Assembly: GCA_024636475.1 (NCBI GenBank)
Contig: JAGXHA010000063.1
Coordinates: 87,830-151,829, forward strand
DNA: 64,000 nucleotides
Reading direction: 5' to 3'
Origin: Roseobacter sp.
GTDB taxonomy: Bacteria > Pseudomonadota > Alphaproteobacteria > Rhodobacterales > Rhodobacteraceae
Shown: positions 17,209-26,409 of the stretch, one piece after another
How positions within the stretch are numbered: position 1 is the stretch's first letter
How the letters are laid out: every line of letters starts with the position of its first letter
Notes under the pieces: model-generated
The model's input: the letters and a program-made list of their open reading frames with translations, nothing else
What the model was told of the DNA's origin: nothing
Database searches by the model: none
Position numbers and translations under genes: made by a program

Positions 17209-18000
17209 ATGAGCGGTGCAGACAGTCTGACGAACCTTGCCATGATGCTGGCCACGGGCAGTGTCGAAGTGGTTGATTGCACGGGCACGCTGGGCCCCGA
17301 CACGCCGATCCTTCAGCTTCCTGAGGATTTTGCTAAAAACACCCCCAAGGTCGAAATTCACAAGATCAGCGAATACGACAATGACGGTCCGTTCTTCGCC
17401 TGGAACTGGATGAAGTTGGGCGAACATTCCGGCACCCATTTCGATGCGCCGCATCATTGGATCACCGGCAAGGATTACGAGGACGGGTTTACAGACACGC
17501 TGGATGTGCAGCGGCTGGTTGCGCCGGTGAATGTCATCGACTGTTCAAAACAATCCGCCGAAAACGAGGATTTCCTTCTGACCGCCGACGGTGTCAAGGC
17601 GTGGGAGGCTGAACATGGCGAGATTGGCAAAGGCGAATGGGTCGTCATGCGCACCGATTGGGACAAGCGCTCGAATGACGAGGCCAAGTTCCTGAACGCT
17701 GATGACACCGGGCCGCACAGCCCCGGCCCGACGCCCGATTGCATCGACTATCTGCTGTCCAAGGGGATTGTCGGCTGGGGCACACAATGTATCGGCACCG
17801 ACGCAGGTCAGGCGGGCGGGATGGAACCGCCCTATCCAGCGCATAACCTGCTGCACCGCGATAACTGCTTTGGTCTGGCCAGCCTTGCCAACCTCGACAA
17901 GTTGCCCGCAAAGGGGGCGATCCTGATCGCTGCACCGCTCAAGATTCAGCGCGGGACGGGCAGCCCGATCCGCGCCCTTGCCTTGGTGCCGAAAGCCTGA
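17209..18000 (+). CDS. Isatin-hydrolase-like cyclase-family metal hydrolase
   Basis: 263 residues of the cyclase / kynurenine formamidase superfamily. The metal-binding motif HSGTHFDAPHH places His73, His77 and Asp79 as ligands and His83 as the likely base. From memory these are the same residue numbers reported for the Mn-dependent isatin hydrolase of Labrenzia aggregata, whose sequence this resembles throughout. Isatin hydrolase opens isatin (indole-2,3-dione) to isatinate. The alternative is an N-formylkynurenine formamidase (KynB), which shares the motif but is usually shorter. The gene heads a plus-strand run with MarR and the indolepyruvate oxidoreductase genes, which favours an indole-related substrate. 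Confidence 0.78.
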   Translation: MSGADSLTNLAMMLATGSVEVVDCTGTLGPDTPILQLPEDFAKNTPKVEIHKISEYDNDGPFFAWNWMKLGEHSGTHFDAPHHWITGKDYEDGFTDTLDVQRLVAPVNVIDCSKQSAENEDFLLTADGVKAWEAEHGEIGKGEWVVMRTDWDKRSNDEAKFLNADDTGPHSPGPTPDCIDYLLSKGIVGWGTQCIGTDAGQAGGMEPPYPAHNLLHRDNCFGLASLANLDKLPAKGAILIAAPLKIQRGTGSPIRALALVPKA

Positions 18001-18035
18001 AAAGCGGTCTGCGCGACCGGAGGAACGAAACGCGA

Positions 18036-18503
18036 ATGACTGTGAAACAGACGCTTCAGCCCCCCGACAAGCTGGACCTAGACAATTTTGCGCCCTACCT
18101 GATGAACCGGATCATCGGGCGCTATAACGCGGGCCTTCAGGAAGAGATGGCCAAGCTGGGCCTGACCACGCCACAAATGAGGTCGCTGGCCGTTCTGTCG
18201 GTGCGCGATGGCATCCTGATCCGCGAATTAGCGGTCTATGCCGTTGTTCAACAATCGACCCTAAGTCGGGGGCTTGACGGTCTTGAGCAGGGCGGCTTGA
18301 TCCGGCGCGAACCCGATCCAGACGACAGCCGCGCCACCCGCATTTTCCTGACCGCGGAAGGCCGCTGCGCCTACGAGCGCCTTTGGCCACACATGTCGGA
18401 CGCCTACGAGGCGATGTTTGCAGGGATAGCCGACAGCGATAAACGCGCTTTCGTCATCACACTTCAAAAGATGCTGAAAAACATCCGCAAACACGACTTC
18501 TGA
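18036..18503 (+). CDS. MarR-family transcriptional regulator
   Basis: 155 residues with a winged-helix core: LTTPQMRSLAVLSVRDG, then the recognition-helix region VVQQSTLSRGLDGLEQGGLI, then the wing REPDPDDSRATRIFLTAEG. MarR proteins are usually ligand-released repressors of aromatic catabolism or efflux. It lies 35 nt after the isatin-hydrolase-like gene and 10 nt before the oxidoreductase alpha gene, so it is probably co-transcribed and autoregulated. A GGAGG-type ribosome site precedes it. The effector is unknown; an indole derivative is a reasonable guess. Confidence 0.92.
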   Translation: MTVKQTLQPPDKLDLDNFAPYLMNRIIGRYNAGLQEEMAKLGLTTPQMRSLAVLSVRDGILIRELAVYAVVQQSTLSRGLDGLEQGGLIRREPDPDDSRATRIFLTAEGRCAYERLWPHMSDAYEAMFAGIADSDKRAFVITLQKMLKNIRKHDF

Positions 18504-18513
18504 AAGGGCTACG

Positions 18514-20649
18514 ATGGCCGAACGATCCTTTAAACAAGAAGTAGAGCATCTGCGCAAAGGCGACGGAGAAGTGTTCACAGGCGAAGGCATTCTGGCGATC
18601 ACCAAGGCGCTGCTGGAAAATGGTGTTGGCTATGTCGGCGGTTATCAGGGTGCTCCGATCAGTCACCTGATGGACGTTCTTGCCGATGCGCAGGATCTGC
18701 TGGGCGAACTGGGCGTCCGGTTCGAAGCGAATGCAAGCGAAGGGGCCGCTGCCGCGATGCTGGCTGCCTCTGTCCACTATCCGATACGGGGTGCCGTGAC
18801 CTTCAAGGGGCCGGTGGGCGTGAATGTTGCTTCGGACGCACTGGCAAACCTTAGTTCTTCGGGTGTGACGGGCGGCGCGCTGGTCATCGTGGGCGAGGAT
18901 TACGGCGAAGGATCGTCGATCATGCAAGAACGCTCCCACGCTTTTGCCATGAAATCGCAATTCTGGATGCTGGACCCGCGCCCGAACCTGCCCAGCATCA
19001 CCAAGGCGGTGAAGGACGGGTTTGAACTGTCCGAAGCCAGCAACACTCCGGTGATGCTGATGGTGCGCATCCGGTCCTGTCACGTTACCGGCAGTTTCGA
19101 GACGCGCGATAACGTGCCCCCGCCGCTAAGTGTGCGCGACGCGCTGTCGAACCCGCGCAGTGATTTCGCCCGTGTCGTGCTGCCCCCGATGAGCTATCTG
19201 CACGAGCAGGACAAGATCAAGAACCGCTGGCCCGCTGCCGAGGCGTTCATCGTCGATAACAAGCTGAACGAGGTGTTCGGCCCAGATAAGGCGTCGCTTG
19301 GCATCATCGTTCAGGGCGGGATGTACAACGGGGTCGTCCGCGCGTTGCAGCGTCTTGGGCTGGCCGATATCTACGGCAATAGCGAAGTGCCACTTTACGT
19401 TCTGAACGTCACTTATCCGCTGGTTAGAGCCGAATTTGATCGCTTCTGCAACGGCAAGGATCACGTTTTGGTGGTTGAAGAAGGCCAGCCAGATTTCATT
19501 GAACAGCAGCTTGGCAGTTTCCTTTATAAGTCGCGCAGCACTGTAAACCTGCACGGCAAGGATATGCTGCCGATGGCGGGTGAATACACCGGGCAGGTGA
19601 TGCTGGACGGCGTTACCACGTTCCTTAAAACCGCAGCGCCCGATCTGCTGCCCGGCAAGGTGCGTGCGCCGAATGCAGAAGCGCTGCAAATTCCCGACCT
19701 GTCCAAGACCGTGCCGATCCGCCCACCGGGATTTTGCACTGGCTGCCCCGAACGTCCCATCTTTGCGGCGATGAAACTGACCGAACAGGAACTGGGAAAG
19801 CACCAGATCAGCGGCGACATTGGTTGCCACCTTTTCGCCGCGCTTCCCCCGTTCGAGATTGGCGGCGCAACCATGGGTTATGGCCTTGGCCCCGCGTCAA
19901 ACGCCGCTTTTGACGGTGGTGGCGAACGGCGGGCGATTTCGATTCTGGGGGATGGCGGTTTCTGGCACAATGGCCTCAGTTCTTCGATCGGGAACATGGT
20001 GTTCAACAAATCCGATACGGTGGCTGTGATCGTTGATAATTATTATTCCGCCGCGACCGGTGGTCAGGACGTGCTGTCCAGCCGCGCAAAAAACGATACC
20101 AAATCAACGAATAATCCCATTTCTGCCGCGCTTAAGGGCGTTGGTGTTGAATGGATCCGCCAGATTGACCGCACCTATGACGTCGGCAAGGTTCGTGAAG
20201 TTTTGCGCGAGGCACTGACGACCGATTATGCGGGGCCAAAGGTCATTGTCGCCTCGTCTGAATGCATGCTGAACAAACAACGGCGCGAGAAACCGTTGCG
20301 CAATCAGGCGATCAAGGAAGGCCGCCGCGTCGATATCCCCCGGTTTGGTGTCGACCCCGACGTTTGCACCGGTGACCACGCCTGCATTCGTTTGTCCGGT
20401 TGCCCATCGCTGTCGCTGAAAAAGCTGGACGATCCGCTGCGCGACGATCCGGTGGCGCATATTGACCAAACCTGTGTCGGCTGCGGCAACTGTGGAGAGG
20501 TAGCTGATACGGCTATTCTCTGCCCGTCCTTTTATCAGGCCGATGTCGTGCATAACCCAACAGGGTTCGAGGCCTGGCGCGCGAAACAGCGTGGCAAGGT
20601 CATCGGCTGGCTGCAATCACGCCGTGCGGCGAAACGGCTTGCGCTGTGA
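18514..20649 (+). CDS. iorA: Indolepyruvate ferredoxin oxidoreductase, alpha (TPP) subunit
   Basis: 711 residues. Order of parts: an N-terminal pyruvate:ferredoxin-oxidoreductase-type domain, FCTGCPERPIF near 407, the thiamine-diphosphate and Mg site GDGGF with VDNYYSAATGG (about 479-515), and a C-terminal ferredoxin-like domain (about 610-680). One Fe-S motif is a near-standard CVGCGNC followed by CP. The other is unusual, with Cys spaced C-x5-C-x5-CP. The enzyme oxidatively decarboxylates aryl pyruvates such as indolepyruvate to the acyl-CoA, reducing ferredoxin. Its stop overlaps the GTG of the beta gene. Confidence 0.92.
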   Translation: MAERSFKQEVEHLRKGDGEVFTGEGILAITKALLENGVGYVGGYQGAPISHLMDVLADAQDLLGELGVRFEANASEGAAAAMLAASVHYPIRGAVTFKGPVGVNVASDALANLSSSGVTGGALVIVGEDYGEGSSIMQERSHAFAMKSQFWMLDPRPNLPSITKAVKDGFELSEASNTPVMLMVRIRSCHVTGSFETRDNVPPPLSVRDALSNPRSDFARVVLPPMSYLHEQDKIKNRWPAAEAFIVDNKLNEVFGPDKASLGIIVQGGMYNGVVRALQRLGLADIYGNSEVPLYVLNVTYPLVRAEFDRFCNGKDHVLVVEEGQPDFIEQQLGSFLYKSRSTVNLHGKDMLPMAGEYTGQVMLDGVTTFLKTAAPDLLPGKVRAPNAEALQIPDLSKTVPIRPPGFCTGCPERPIFAAMKLTEQELGKHQISGDIGCHLFAALPPFEIGGATMGYGLGPASNAAFDGGGERRAISILGDGGFWHNGLSSSIGNMVFNKSDTVAVIVDNYYSAATGGQDVLSSRAKNDTKSTNNPISAALKGVGVEWIRQIDRTYDVGKVREVLREALTTDYAGPKVIVASSECMLNKQRREKPLRNQAIKEGRRVDIPRFGVDPDVCTGDHACIRLSGCPSLSLKKLDDPLRDDPVAHIDQTCVGCGNCGEVADTAILCPSFYQADVVHNPTGFEAWRAKQRGKVIGWLQSRRAAKRLAL

Positions 20650-22178
20650 ACGCCTTGCTGCCCCAACAGCCACAAGACGCGCGGACGGCGCAGATCACCA
20701 AGCTGGCGGTCATGGCGGTTGGTGGGCAGGGTGGTGGCGTGCTGACTGGCTGGATCGAAATGCTGGCGCGCGCGCAAGGCCATGATGTGCAGGCGACCAG
20801 CGTGGCGGGCGTTGCGCAGCGCACAGGTGCGACGATCTATTGCATCGAGATGACACCCAAGACCGAGCGGCAGCCGATCTTCGCCCTCGCTCCGTCAGCG
20901 GGCGACGTTGATATCCTGATCGCGGCCGAGATGATGGAGGTGGGCCGCGCGGTGTTGCGCGGTTTCGTGACACCGGACCGCACGACGCTGATCGGATCGA
21001 CCCACCGCGCCTTGGCCGTGTCGGAAAAGACGGTGCCAGGCGACGGGATCGCCAATGCCGATGAGGTGCAGGCTGCTGCCGAAATCGCAGCACAGAGACT
21101 GATTCTAGCGGATATGGAGGCGCTCGCGGTTGCGCAGGGCTCCGTCATTTCCGCAACCCTTTTTGGTGCGCTCGCGGCCTCCGCCACGCTCCCCTTTCCC
21201 CGTGACGCGTTCGAAGATGCCATTCGCCGCAGTGGCAAAGGGGTAGAGGCCAGCCTGCGCGCCTTTGCCGCCGGTTTCGATGCCGCGATGCAAGGTGAGG
21301 CAGTGATTGAGGCCCCTCCAAAAGCGGCACCGCAGGTCAGTGGACCACTGGACAAGCTTGCCGACTGGCAAAAGCTGGCGGACCGGATTGAACGCATGCC
21401 ACAGCCCGCGCAAGCCATGGCGTTGGCAGGATTGCGCAAGGTGGTTGATTTTCAGGACTGCTCTTATGGTGCTGCCTATCTTGACCGGCTTGATCATATC
21501 ATCGCCATGGATAGTGCCAGATCTGGCTGGCAGCTTAGTATCGAGGCCGCTAAATATGTCGCCAATGCAATGGCTTATGACGACATCATTCGCGTGGCCG
21601 ACATCAAGACCCGCGGCCCGCGCTTTGATCGTATCCGCGATGAAATGGGCGCGGCACCCGATCAAGTCATGCAGCTTACCGAATATTTCCACCCCCGCGC
21701 GGAAGAGATCGCGGGCCTTCTGCCGGCGTCGCTTGGCAAGCGGATCGAAGGCAACCCGAAGGCTATGGCGCGGCTGGATCGCTGGTTTGGCAAGGGGCGG
21801 CGTCTGCGCACCGACAGCCTGCCTGCATTTGCCTTGCTGCATATCCTTGGCGGACTGAAGTCCTACCGCCTGAAAACGCGCCGTCACGCTGTGGAAATGG
21901 TGCATCTTGATCTGTGGCTGGACCGGAGCCTTGCGTGCCTGAATGCCGATTATGCGCTTTCGGTCGAGCTGCTTAAATGCCGCCGTCTGATCAAAGGGTA
22001 TTCCGACACCCACGCGCGGGGGCTGACGAAGTTCGACACGGTCATGAACGCTGCTGAGCTGCTGAAAGGGCGCGATGACGCCGCGAAATGGATCGCCCGC
22101 CTGCGCGAAGCAGCGCTTCAGGATCCAGAAGGCAAAGCGCTTTCTGGTGCGTTAGAGACTGTTCGAAGCTTTACCTAA
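20646..22178 (+). CDS. iorB: Indolepyruvate oxidoreductase beta-family subunit with long C-terminal extension
   Basis: 510 residues, far longer than the roughly 200-residue archaeal IorB. Residues about 17-200 form the gamma-type domain of 2-oxoacid:ferredoxin oxidoreductases (MAVGGQGGGVLTGW, then AGVAQRTGATIYCIEM). The remaining 300 residues are a largely helical extension that I associate with the DUF6537 region found in proteobacterial versions. It starts at GTG 20646, overlapping the alpha stop as GTGA, so the subunits are made together. The end overlaps the convergent DUF1045 gene by 27 nt. Confidence 0.88.
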   Translation: MNALLPQQPQDARTAQITKLAVMAVGGQGGGVLTGWIEMLARAQGHDVQATSVAGVAQRTGATIYCIEMTPKTERQPIFALAPSAGDVDILIAAEMMEVGRAVLRGFVTPDRTTLIGSTHRALAVSEKTVPGDGIANADEVQAAAEIAAQRLILADMEALAVAQGSVISATLFGALAASATLPFPRDAFEDAIRRSGKGVEASLRAFAAGFDAAMQGEAVIEAPPKAAPQVSGPLDKLADWQKLADRIERMPQPAQAMALAGLRKVVDFQDCSYGAAYLDRLDHIIAMDSARSGWQLSIEAAKYVANAMAYDDIIRVADIKTRGPRFDRIRDEMGAAPDQVMQLTEYFHPRAEEIAGLLPASLGKRIEGNPKAMARLDRWFGKGRRLRTDSLPAFALLHILGGLKSYRLKTRRHAVEMVHLDLWLDRSLACLNADYALSVELLKCRRLIKGYSDTHARGLTKFDTVMNAAELLKGRDDAAKWIARLREAALQDPEGKALSGALETVRSFT

Positions 22179-22841
22179 CGCAAATCTTGCGACTTCGGCG
22201 AACTGGCCCTCTGCATCGTCAGCACATAGCGTCAGGCTGTCGACGACAAAGGGCTGTGGAATCGCGTCACCTAGATAATCCAGTACCGCATCCCGAACGG
22301 GTTGCTGGTCTGAATCGGCAAGCGGGCCGGTCAGGGTGATGTGAAAGCGGAAATGCTCCAGCACATGGGGATAGCCCCAATCTTGCAAATACTGCCGTTG
22401 CTGTGGCGAAAGTTGCGGCCTGTTCTTACGGGCAAATTCCGCATCGCTCATCGGTGCGCGAAAGCCATCCAGCGCCCTGACCGTATTGGCAGCGAGGTTC
22501 GTCAAGGTGCCCGCATCCCCAACGGGCGTCAGCGCCAAAAACCGACCGATCTGCGACAGCGCCAGCCCGTCAAGTTGCACCCTGTTCTGACCTGCACAAA
22601 ACGCGGCAAGCGCATCTGCTAGCTTGGTCTCACTTTTGCAATCTGCCAGAAAGAACGGTGCCTTCACCGTCCCGTGCAGCCCGTATTTCCGTGGTCTTTC
22701 AGTCGCTTTGGCGATGTCCACCGCAACAGTGGGATGCGCCACAGGGATACCCCGCGTCACATCCCAGCCCAGCCAGGCGGCACCCAATCGGGCCAGATCA
22801 CCGGGCGGGGGCGTGTAATAGATGGCATACCTGTTGAGCAT
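22152..22841 (-). CDS. DUF1045 protein, 2H-phosphoesterase-like
   Basis: 229 residues from the ATG at 22841 (AAGGGAAA upstream). It carries two His-x-Thr motifs, YGLHGTVKAPFF (His56) and FRFHITLTGPL (His167), the hallmark of the 2H phosphoesterase superfamily. DUF1045 members often sit in phosphonate operons next to phnN and are called putative phosphonate metabolism proteins. No phn gene is present here, so the role is open. It ends inside the 3' end of iorB on the opposite strand and lies just downstream of xylA on the same strand. Confidence 0.85.
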   Translation of the reverse strand: MLNRYAIYYTPPPGDLARLGAAWLGWDVTRGIPVAHPTVAVDIAKATERPRKYGLHGTVKAPFFLADCKSETKLADALAAFCAGQNRVQLDGLALSQIGRFLALTPVGDAGTLTNLAANTVRALDGFRAPMSDAEFARKNRPQLSPQQRQYLQDWGYPHVLEHFRFHITLTGPLADSDQQPVRDAVLDYLGDAIPQPFVVDSLTLCADDAEGQFAEVARFALGKASNSL

Positions 22842-22886
22842 GGCTGTTTCCCTTCCGGCGCACACTAACCCCGGAAAGGTTACAGT

Positions 22887-24185
22887 TCAAAGATAGCGGT
22901 TCACCAGATTTTCCAGCGATTCCTGACGCCCCGACGCGGGCTGCGGGTTCAGGTCATCGGCCCTGACCTGCGCGTTGATCGCCTCAAGGTCGCTTTGCAT
23001 CAATCCCTGACCTCGCGCTGACCCCCATCCGGCATATCTGGCCTCGCGCGCTGCCTCCAGCTTGCCATCTTCCAGCATCTTTGCCGCTGCTTTCAATCCA
23101 CGTGCGCAGACATCCATCGCGCCGACATGGGCAAGGATCAGATCCTGCGCATCCAGTGACTGCCGGCGCAATTTGGCGTCGAAATTGGTGCCGCCGGTCG
23201 TAAATCCGCCCGCCTTCAGCACTTCGTAATAGGCGAGCGCGACTTCGGGGACGGAGTTGGGGAATTGATCGGTGTCCCAACCAGACTGGTAGTCATTCCG
23301 GTTCATGTCGATGGACCCGAAGATGCCAAGCGCAGATGCCAGTGCAAGCTCGTGCTCAAATGAATGCCCGGCCAAGATCGCGTGACCCTGCTCGATGTTC
23401 ACCTTCACCTCACCCTCAAGCCCGAAATCCTTAAGAAAACCGTAAACTGTGGCAACGTCATAATCATACTGATGTTTCGTCGGTTCCTGCGGTTTAGGCT
23501 CTATCAGGATTGTTCCCTTGAACCCGATCTTATGGGCATAATCGACGGTCATTTGCAGGAAACGCCCCGCCTGCTGGCGCTCGCGCTTCATGTCGGTGTT
23601 GAGCAAGGTTTCATAGCCTTCGCGCCCACCCCACAGCACATAGTTTTCGCCGCCCAGTTTGTGGGTCGCGTCGAGACATTCCTTCACCGTCGCGGCGGCA
23701 TAGGCGAATACGTCGGGGTCGGGGTTGGTGGCGGCACCGGACATATAACGGCGGTTCGAAAACAGGTTGGCGGTACCCCAAAGCAGCTTGGTGCCTGTCT
23801 GCTCCATCTTTTCGCCAAAGTAATCCGTGATTTCATGCAGGCGTGCGGTGCTTTCGGCGAAGGTATCGCCCTCGGGGCGCACATCGGCGTCGTGAAAGCA
23901 GAAATAGGGCTGGCCAAGGATCTTGAACATATCAAAGGCTGCATCGGCCTTTGTGCGGGCGTGATCCATCGTGTCGCCGAACCATGGGCGTAGGAAGGTT
24001 TGCCCCCCAAACGGATCGCCTCCCTCCCACGCGAAGCTGTGCCAATAGGCGACGGCAAAGCGCAGATGCTCGGCCATCGTTTTGCCCATCACCACTTCCT
24101 CGGGGTTATAGCTGCGATAGGCGAAATCATGGGTCGCGTCGGGGTCAAAGGTGATCGTCGGGATGCCGTCGAAAAAATTAGTCAT
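22887..24185 (-). CDS. xylA: Xylose isomerase
   Basis: 432 residues from the ATG at 24185; the open frame extends to 24272 but without support. Catalytic landmarks are clear: the metal/substrate region [16 protein letters not shown], the [12 protein letters not shown] loop with the ring-opening His, and [17 protein letters not shown]. It converts D-xylose to D-xylulose. It is the distal gene of the minus-strand run xylF-xylH-xylG-xylB-xylA, 22 nt after xylB. The length matches the proteobacterial enzyme. Confidence 0.97.
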   Translation of the reverse strand: MTNFFDGIPTITFDPDATHDFAYRSYNPEEVVMGKTMAEHLRFAVAYWHSFAWEGGDPFGGQTFLRPWFGDTMDHARTKADAAFDMFKILGQPYFCFHDADVRPEGDTFAESTARLHEITDYFGEKMEQTGTKLLWGTANLFSNRRYMSGAATNPDPDVFAYAAATVKECLDATHKLGGENYVLWGGREGYETLLNTDMKRERQQAGRFLQMTVDYAHKIGFKGTILIEPKPQEPTKHQYDYDVATVYGFLKDFGLEGEVKVNIEQGHAILAGHSFEHELALASALGIFGSIDMNRNDYQSGWDTDQFPNSVPEVALAYYEVLKAGGFTTGGTNFDAKLRRQSLDAQDLILAHVGAMDVCARGLKAAAKMLEDGKLEAAREARYAGWGSARGQGLMQSDLEAINAQVRADDLNPQPASGRQESLENLVNRYL

Positions 24186-24207
24186 ATAAGGGGTCCTTTG
24201 ATGGGGT

Positions 24208-25641
24208 TCAGCGCAGGTTCTTGACCGCGCGATATGTCTCGGAATAGCGGGCGTGTGCATCGTAGAAAGCACCTACCAAGCTGGTATCAGGCTCTATCAC
24301 GCGCGAAATCGGCGGTGGCACGGCAAGGGTGGTTCCTTCGCCTGTGGCGGCCATGCGGCCAAGCCGGGCCGCGCCAAGGGCCGCGCCAAAGTCACCGGCA
24401 GCTGGCAGTTGGATCGGCATGTTCAGGGAGGTGGCAATCGCTTTAAGCCAGTAGTCGGACTTTGATCCGCCACCTACCGCGATCATGCTGTCGATCTGTG
24501 TGCCGGTTTGGTTCATCGCGTCGAAACTGTCGCGCAGCGCGTGGGTGACGCCTTCCATCACGGCGCGGGTCATGGCGGCGCGATCTGTTGCGTGACCCAG
24601 ATGTAGGAAACCGGCCCTGATCTGCGTATCGTTATGCGGTGTCCGTTCTCCGCCAAGATACGGCATGAATAACGTCCGACCGGGCGCTTGCAGCGCACCC
24701 AAACCGGAGGTCAGCGCCTGCGCCTTAACGTTCATCACGCTGGCCAGCCAGTTGAGGGAATCCGTGGCCGACAGGATCACACCCATCTGATGCCAAAGCC
24801 CCGGCAGCGCGTGGCAAAAACTGTGCAGCGCGCTTTCGGGGGCGGCGGCATAGGCGGGCGTGGCGGCGAAAAGCACACCGGATGTGCCCAGCGAAACGAA
24901 GGCTTGTCCCGGTTTCACAACGCCCATACCAATGGCAGACGCTGCGTTGTCACCGCCGCCACCGGCGACAGGAATACCCTCTGGAAGGCCAAATTTCTGC
25001 GCAGAAGGGCCGCTTAGTGTCCCAGAAACCTCTGACCCCTCAACCAGCGTGGTCATCTGCGCGCGGGTCAGTCCTGATTTTGCCAGCAGATCATCGGACC
25101 AGTCGCGTTTTCCCATATCCAACCATGACGTACCGGACGCATCCGACATATCGGACACGGCATCGCCCGTCAGCCAGAACCGCAAGGCATCCTTGGGCAG
25201 CAGCACTTTGTCGATTTGCGCAAAAACCTCCGGCTCGTTCCGGCGGACCCATTCGACCTTCGGGGCGGTAAACCCCGGGAAAACGATGTTTCCGGTAAGA
25301 TCGCGCCAGATTTGATCGCTGTCCATCTCTGCCGCCTCGACCGATGCGCGGGTGTCGTTCCACAGCATACAGGGGCGCAGCGCGCGGCCATCGCGACCCA
25401 TCAATGTCGCTCCGTGCATGTGACCGCTTAGCCCGATGCCCTGAACACCGCCTAGATCGACGCCCAAACCGGCGATTGCGGCGGCGCAGGCGGTGAACCA
25501 ATCATCAGGGTTTTGTTCGCTCCAACCGTCGTAGGGACGCGTCACTTGCAAGGGCGCAACCGCCTCTGCCACGATCCGTTCATTTTCGTCGACCAACAGG
25601 GCCTTTAGCCCCGATGTGCCCAGATCAAGGCCCAAAAACAT
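24208..25641 (-). CDS. xylB: Xylulokinase
   Basis: 477 residues of the FGGY carbohydrate kinase family: N-terminal phosphate-binding [16 protein letters not shown], the substrate loop [11 protein letters not shown] with CMLWNDTR, a [14 protein letters not shown] loop and the adenosine motif [15 protein letters not shown]. It phosphorylates D-xylulose to xylulose 5-phosphate for the pentose phosphate pathway. Sandwiched between xylG and xylA, so the specificity is secure. Confidence 0.96.
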   Translation of the reverse strand: MFLGLDLGTSGLKALLVDENERIVAEAVAPLQVTRPYDGWSEQNPDDWFTACAAAIAGLGVDLGGVQGIGLSGHMHGATLMGRDGRALRPCMLWNDTRASVEAAEMDSDQIWRDLTGNIVFPGFTAPKVEWVRRNEPEVFAQIDKVLLPKDALRFWLTGDAVSDMSDASGTSWLDMGKRDWSDDLLAKSGLTRAQMTTLVEGSEVSGTLSGPSAQKFGLPEGIPVAGGGGDNAASAIGMGVVKPGQAFVSLGTSGVLFAATPAYAAAPESALHSFCHALPGLWHQMGVILSATDSLNWLASVMNVKAQALTSGLGALQAPGRTLFMPYLGGERTPHNDTQIRAGFLHLGHATDRAAMTRAVMEGVTHALRDSFDAMNQTGTQIDSMIAVGGGSKSDYWLKAIATSLNMPIQLPAAGDFGAALGAARLGRMAATGEGTTLAVPPPISRVIEPDTSLVGAFYDAHARYSETYRAVKNLR

Positions 25642-25662
25642 GGTATTCCCCTTTATCAGAGC

Positions 25663-26409
25663 CTAGGCAGCGTCTCGTGCCTTGCCCATGATGATCATGC
25701 TCAAGATGTCATCTTCGGTCACATCACCAACCTTTTCGGTCCCGATCAACGCGCCGTTTTTCATCACCGACACGCGGTCGCACAGGTCCAGCATTTCGCG
25801 GGTGTCGTGGCTGATCAGGAAAATGCCCAGACCTTGGGCCTTCAGTTCCTTGATCAGGTCGGCAACCATCTTGCTTTCGTGAACACCCAAGGCGGCAGTC
25901 GGTTCATCCATGATCAGGATCTTGGCGTTGAAATAGACCGCACGCGCAATCGCAACCGATTGCCGCTGACCACCGGAAAGTGCTGAAACAGGCTCACTTA
26001 TCTTTTTGAAGTTCGGGTTAAGGCGCGCCATGATCTTGCGCGTCTCGGCCTCCATCTGTGCGTCATCAACCAGACCGAAACGGTTGGTCAACTCTCGCCC
26101 CAGAAACAGGTTGCTTGGCGCATCTAGGTTATCGGCCAAGGCCAGCGTTTGGTAAATCGTCTCGATGTTATGGCGACGCGCGTCACGAGGGGACTGGATG
26201 TTGACTTTCTTGCCTTCAATCCAGATTTCGCCCTCGTCCATCTGGTACGCACCGGCCAAAATCTTGATCAGCGTCGATTTGCCAGCACCGTTGTGACCCA
26301 GCAGGCCGACCACTTCGCCGGGATGAAGGTCAAGCGAGACATTATCGACAGCGCGCACACCACCAAAGGACAGCGAGATATTCTTGAGTTCAACTAAAGG
26401 TGTCATCAT
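25663..26409 (-). CDS. xylG: D-xylose ABC transporter ATP-binding protein, single ABC domain
   Basis: 248 residues. Walker [10 protein letters not shown] (38-46), signature [14 protein letters not shown], Walker [12 protein letters not shown] and the H-loop LISHDTRE are all intact. Escherichia coli XylG and RbsA carry two fused ABC domains (about 500 residues). This protein has one and must homodimerise, a known arrangement in alphaproteobacterial sugar importers, so it is not a truncation. The start is ATG 26409, overlapping the permease stop, or the next ATG at 26406, which is better spaced from GGGAGGG. Confidence 0.93.
   Translation of the reverse strand: MMTPLVELKNISLSFGGVRAVDNVSLDLHPGEVVGLLGHNGAGKSTLIKILAGAYQMDEGEIWIEGKKVNIQSPRDARRHNIETIYQTLALADNLDAPSNLFLGRELTNRFGLVDDAQMEAETRKIMARLNPNFKKISEPVSALSGGQRQSVAIARAVYFNAKILIMDEPTAALGVHESKMVADLIKELKAQGLGIFLISHDTREMLDLCDRVSVMKNGALIGTEKVGDVTEDDILSMIIMGKARDAA

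Noticed and set aside
21105..22013. A 302-codon open frame opposite iorB
   Set aside because: Same reasoning: antisense shadow of a well-supported gene.
25663..26409. XylG as a truncated gene
   Set aside because: It is half the length of E. coli XylG, but all ABC motifs are present once and the gene has clean, coupled ends; single-domain versions are normal in this group.
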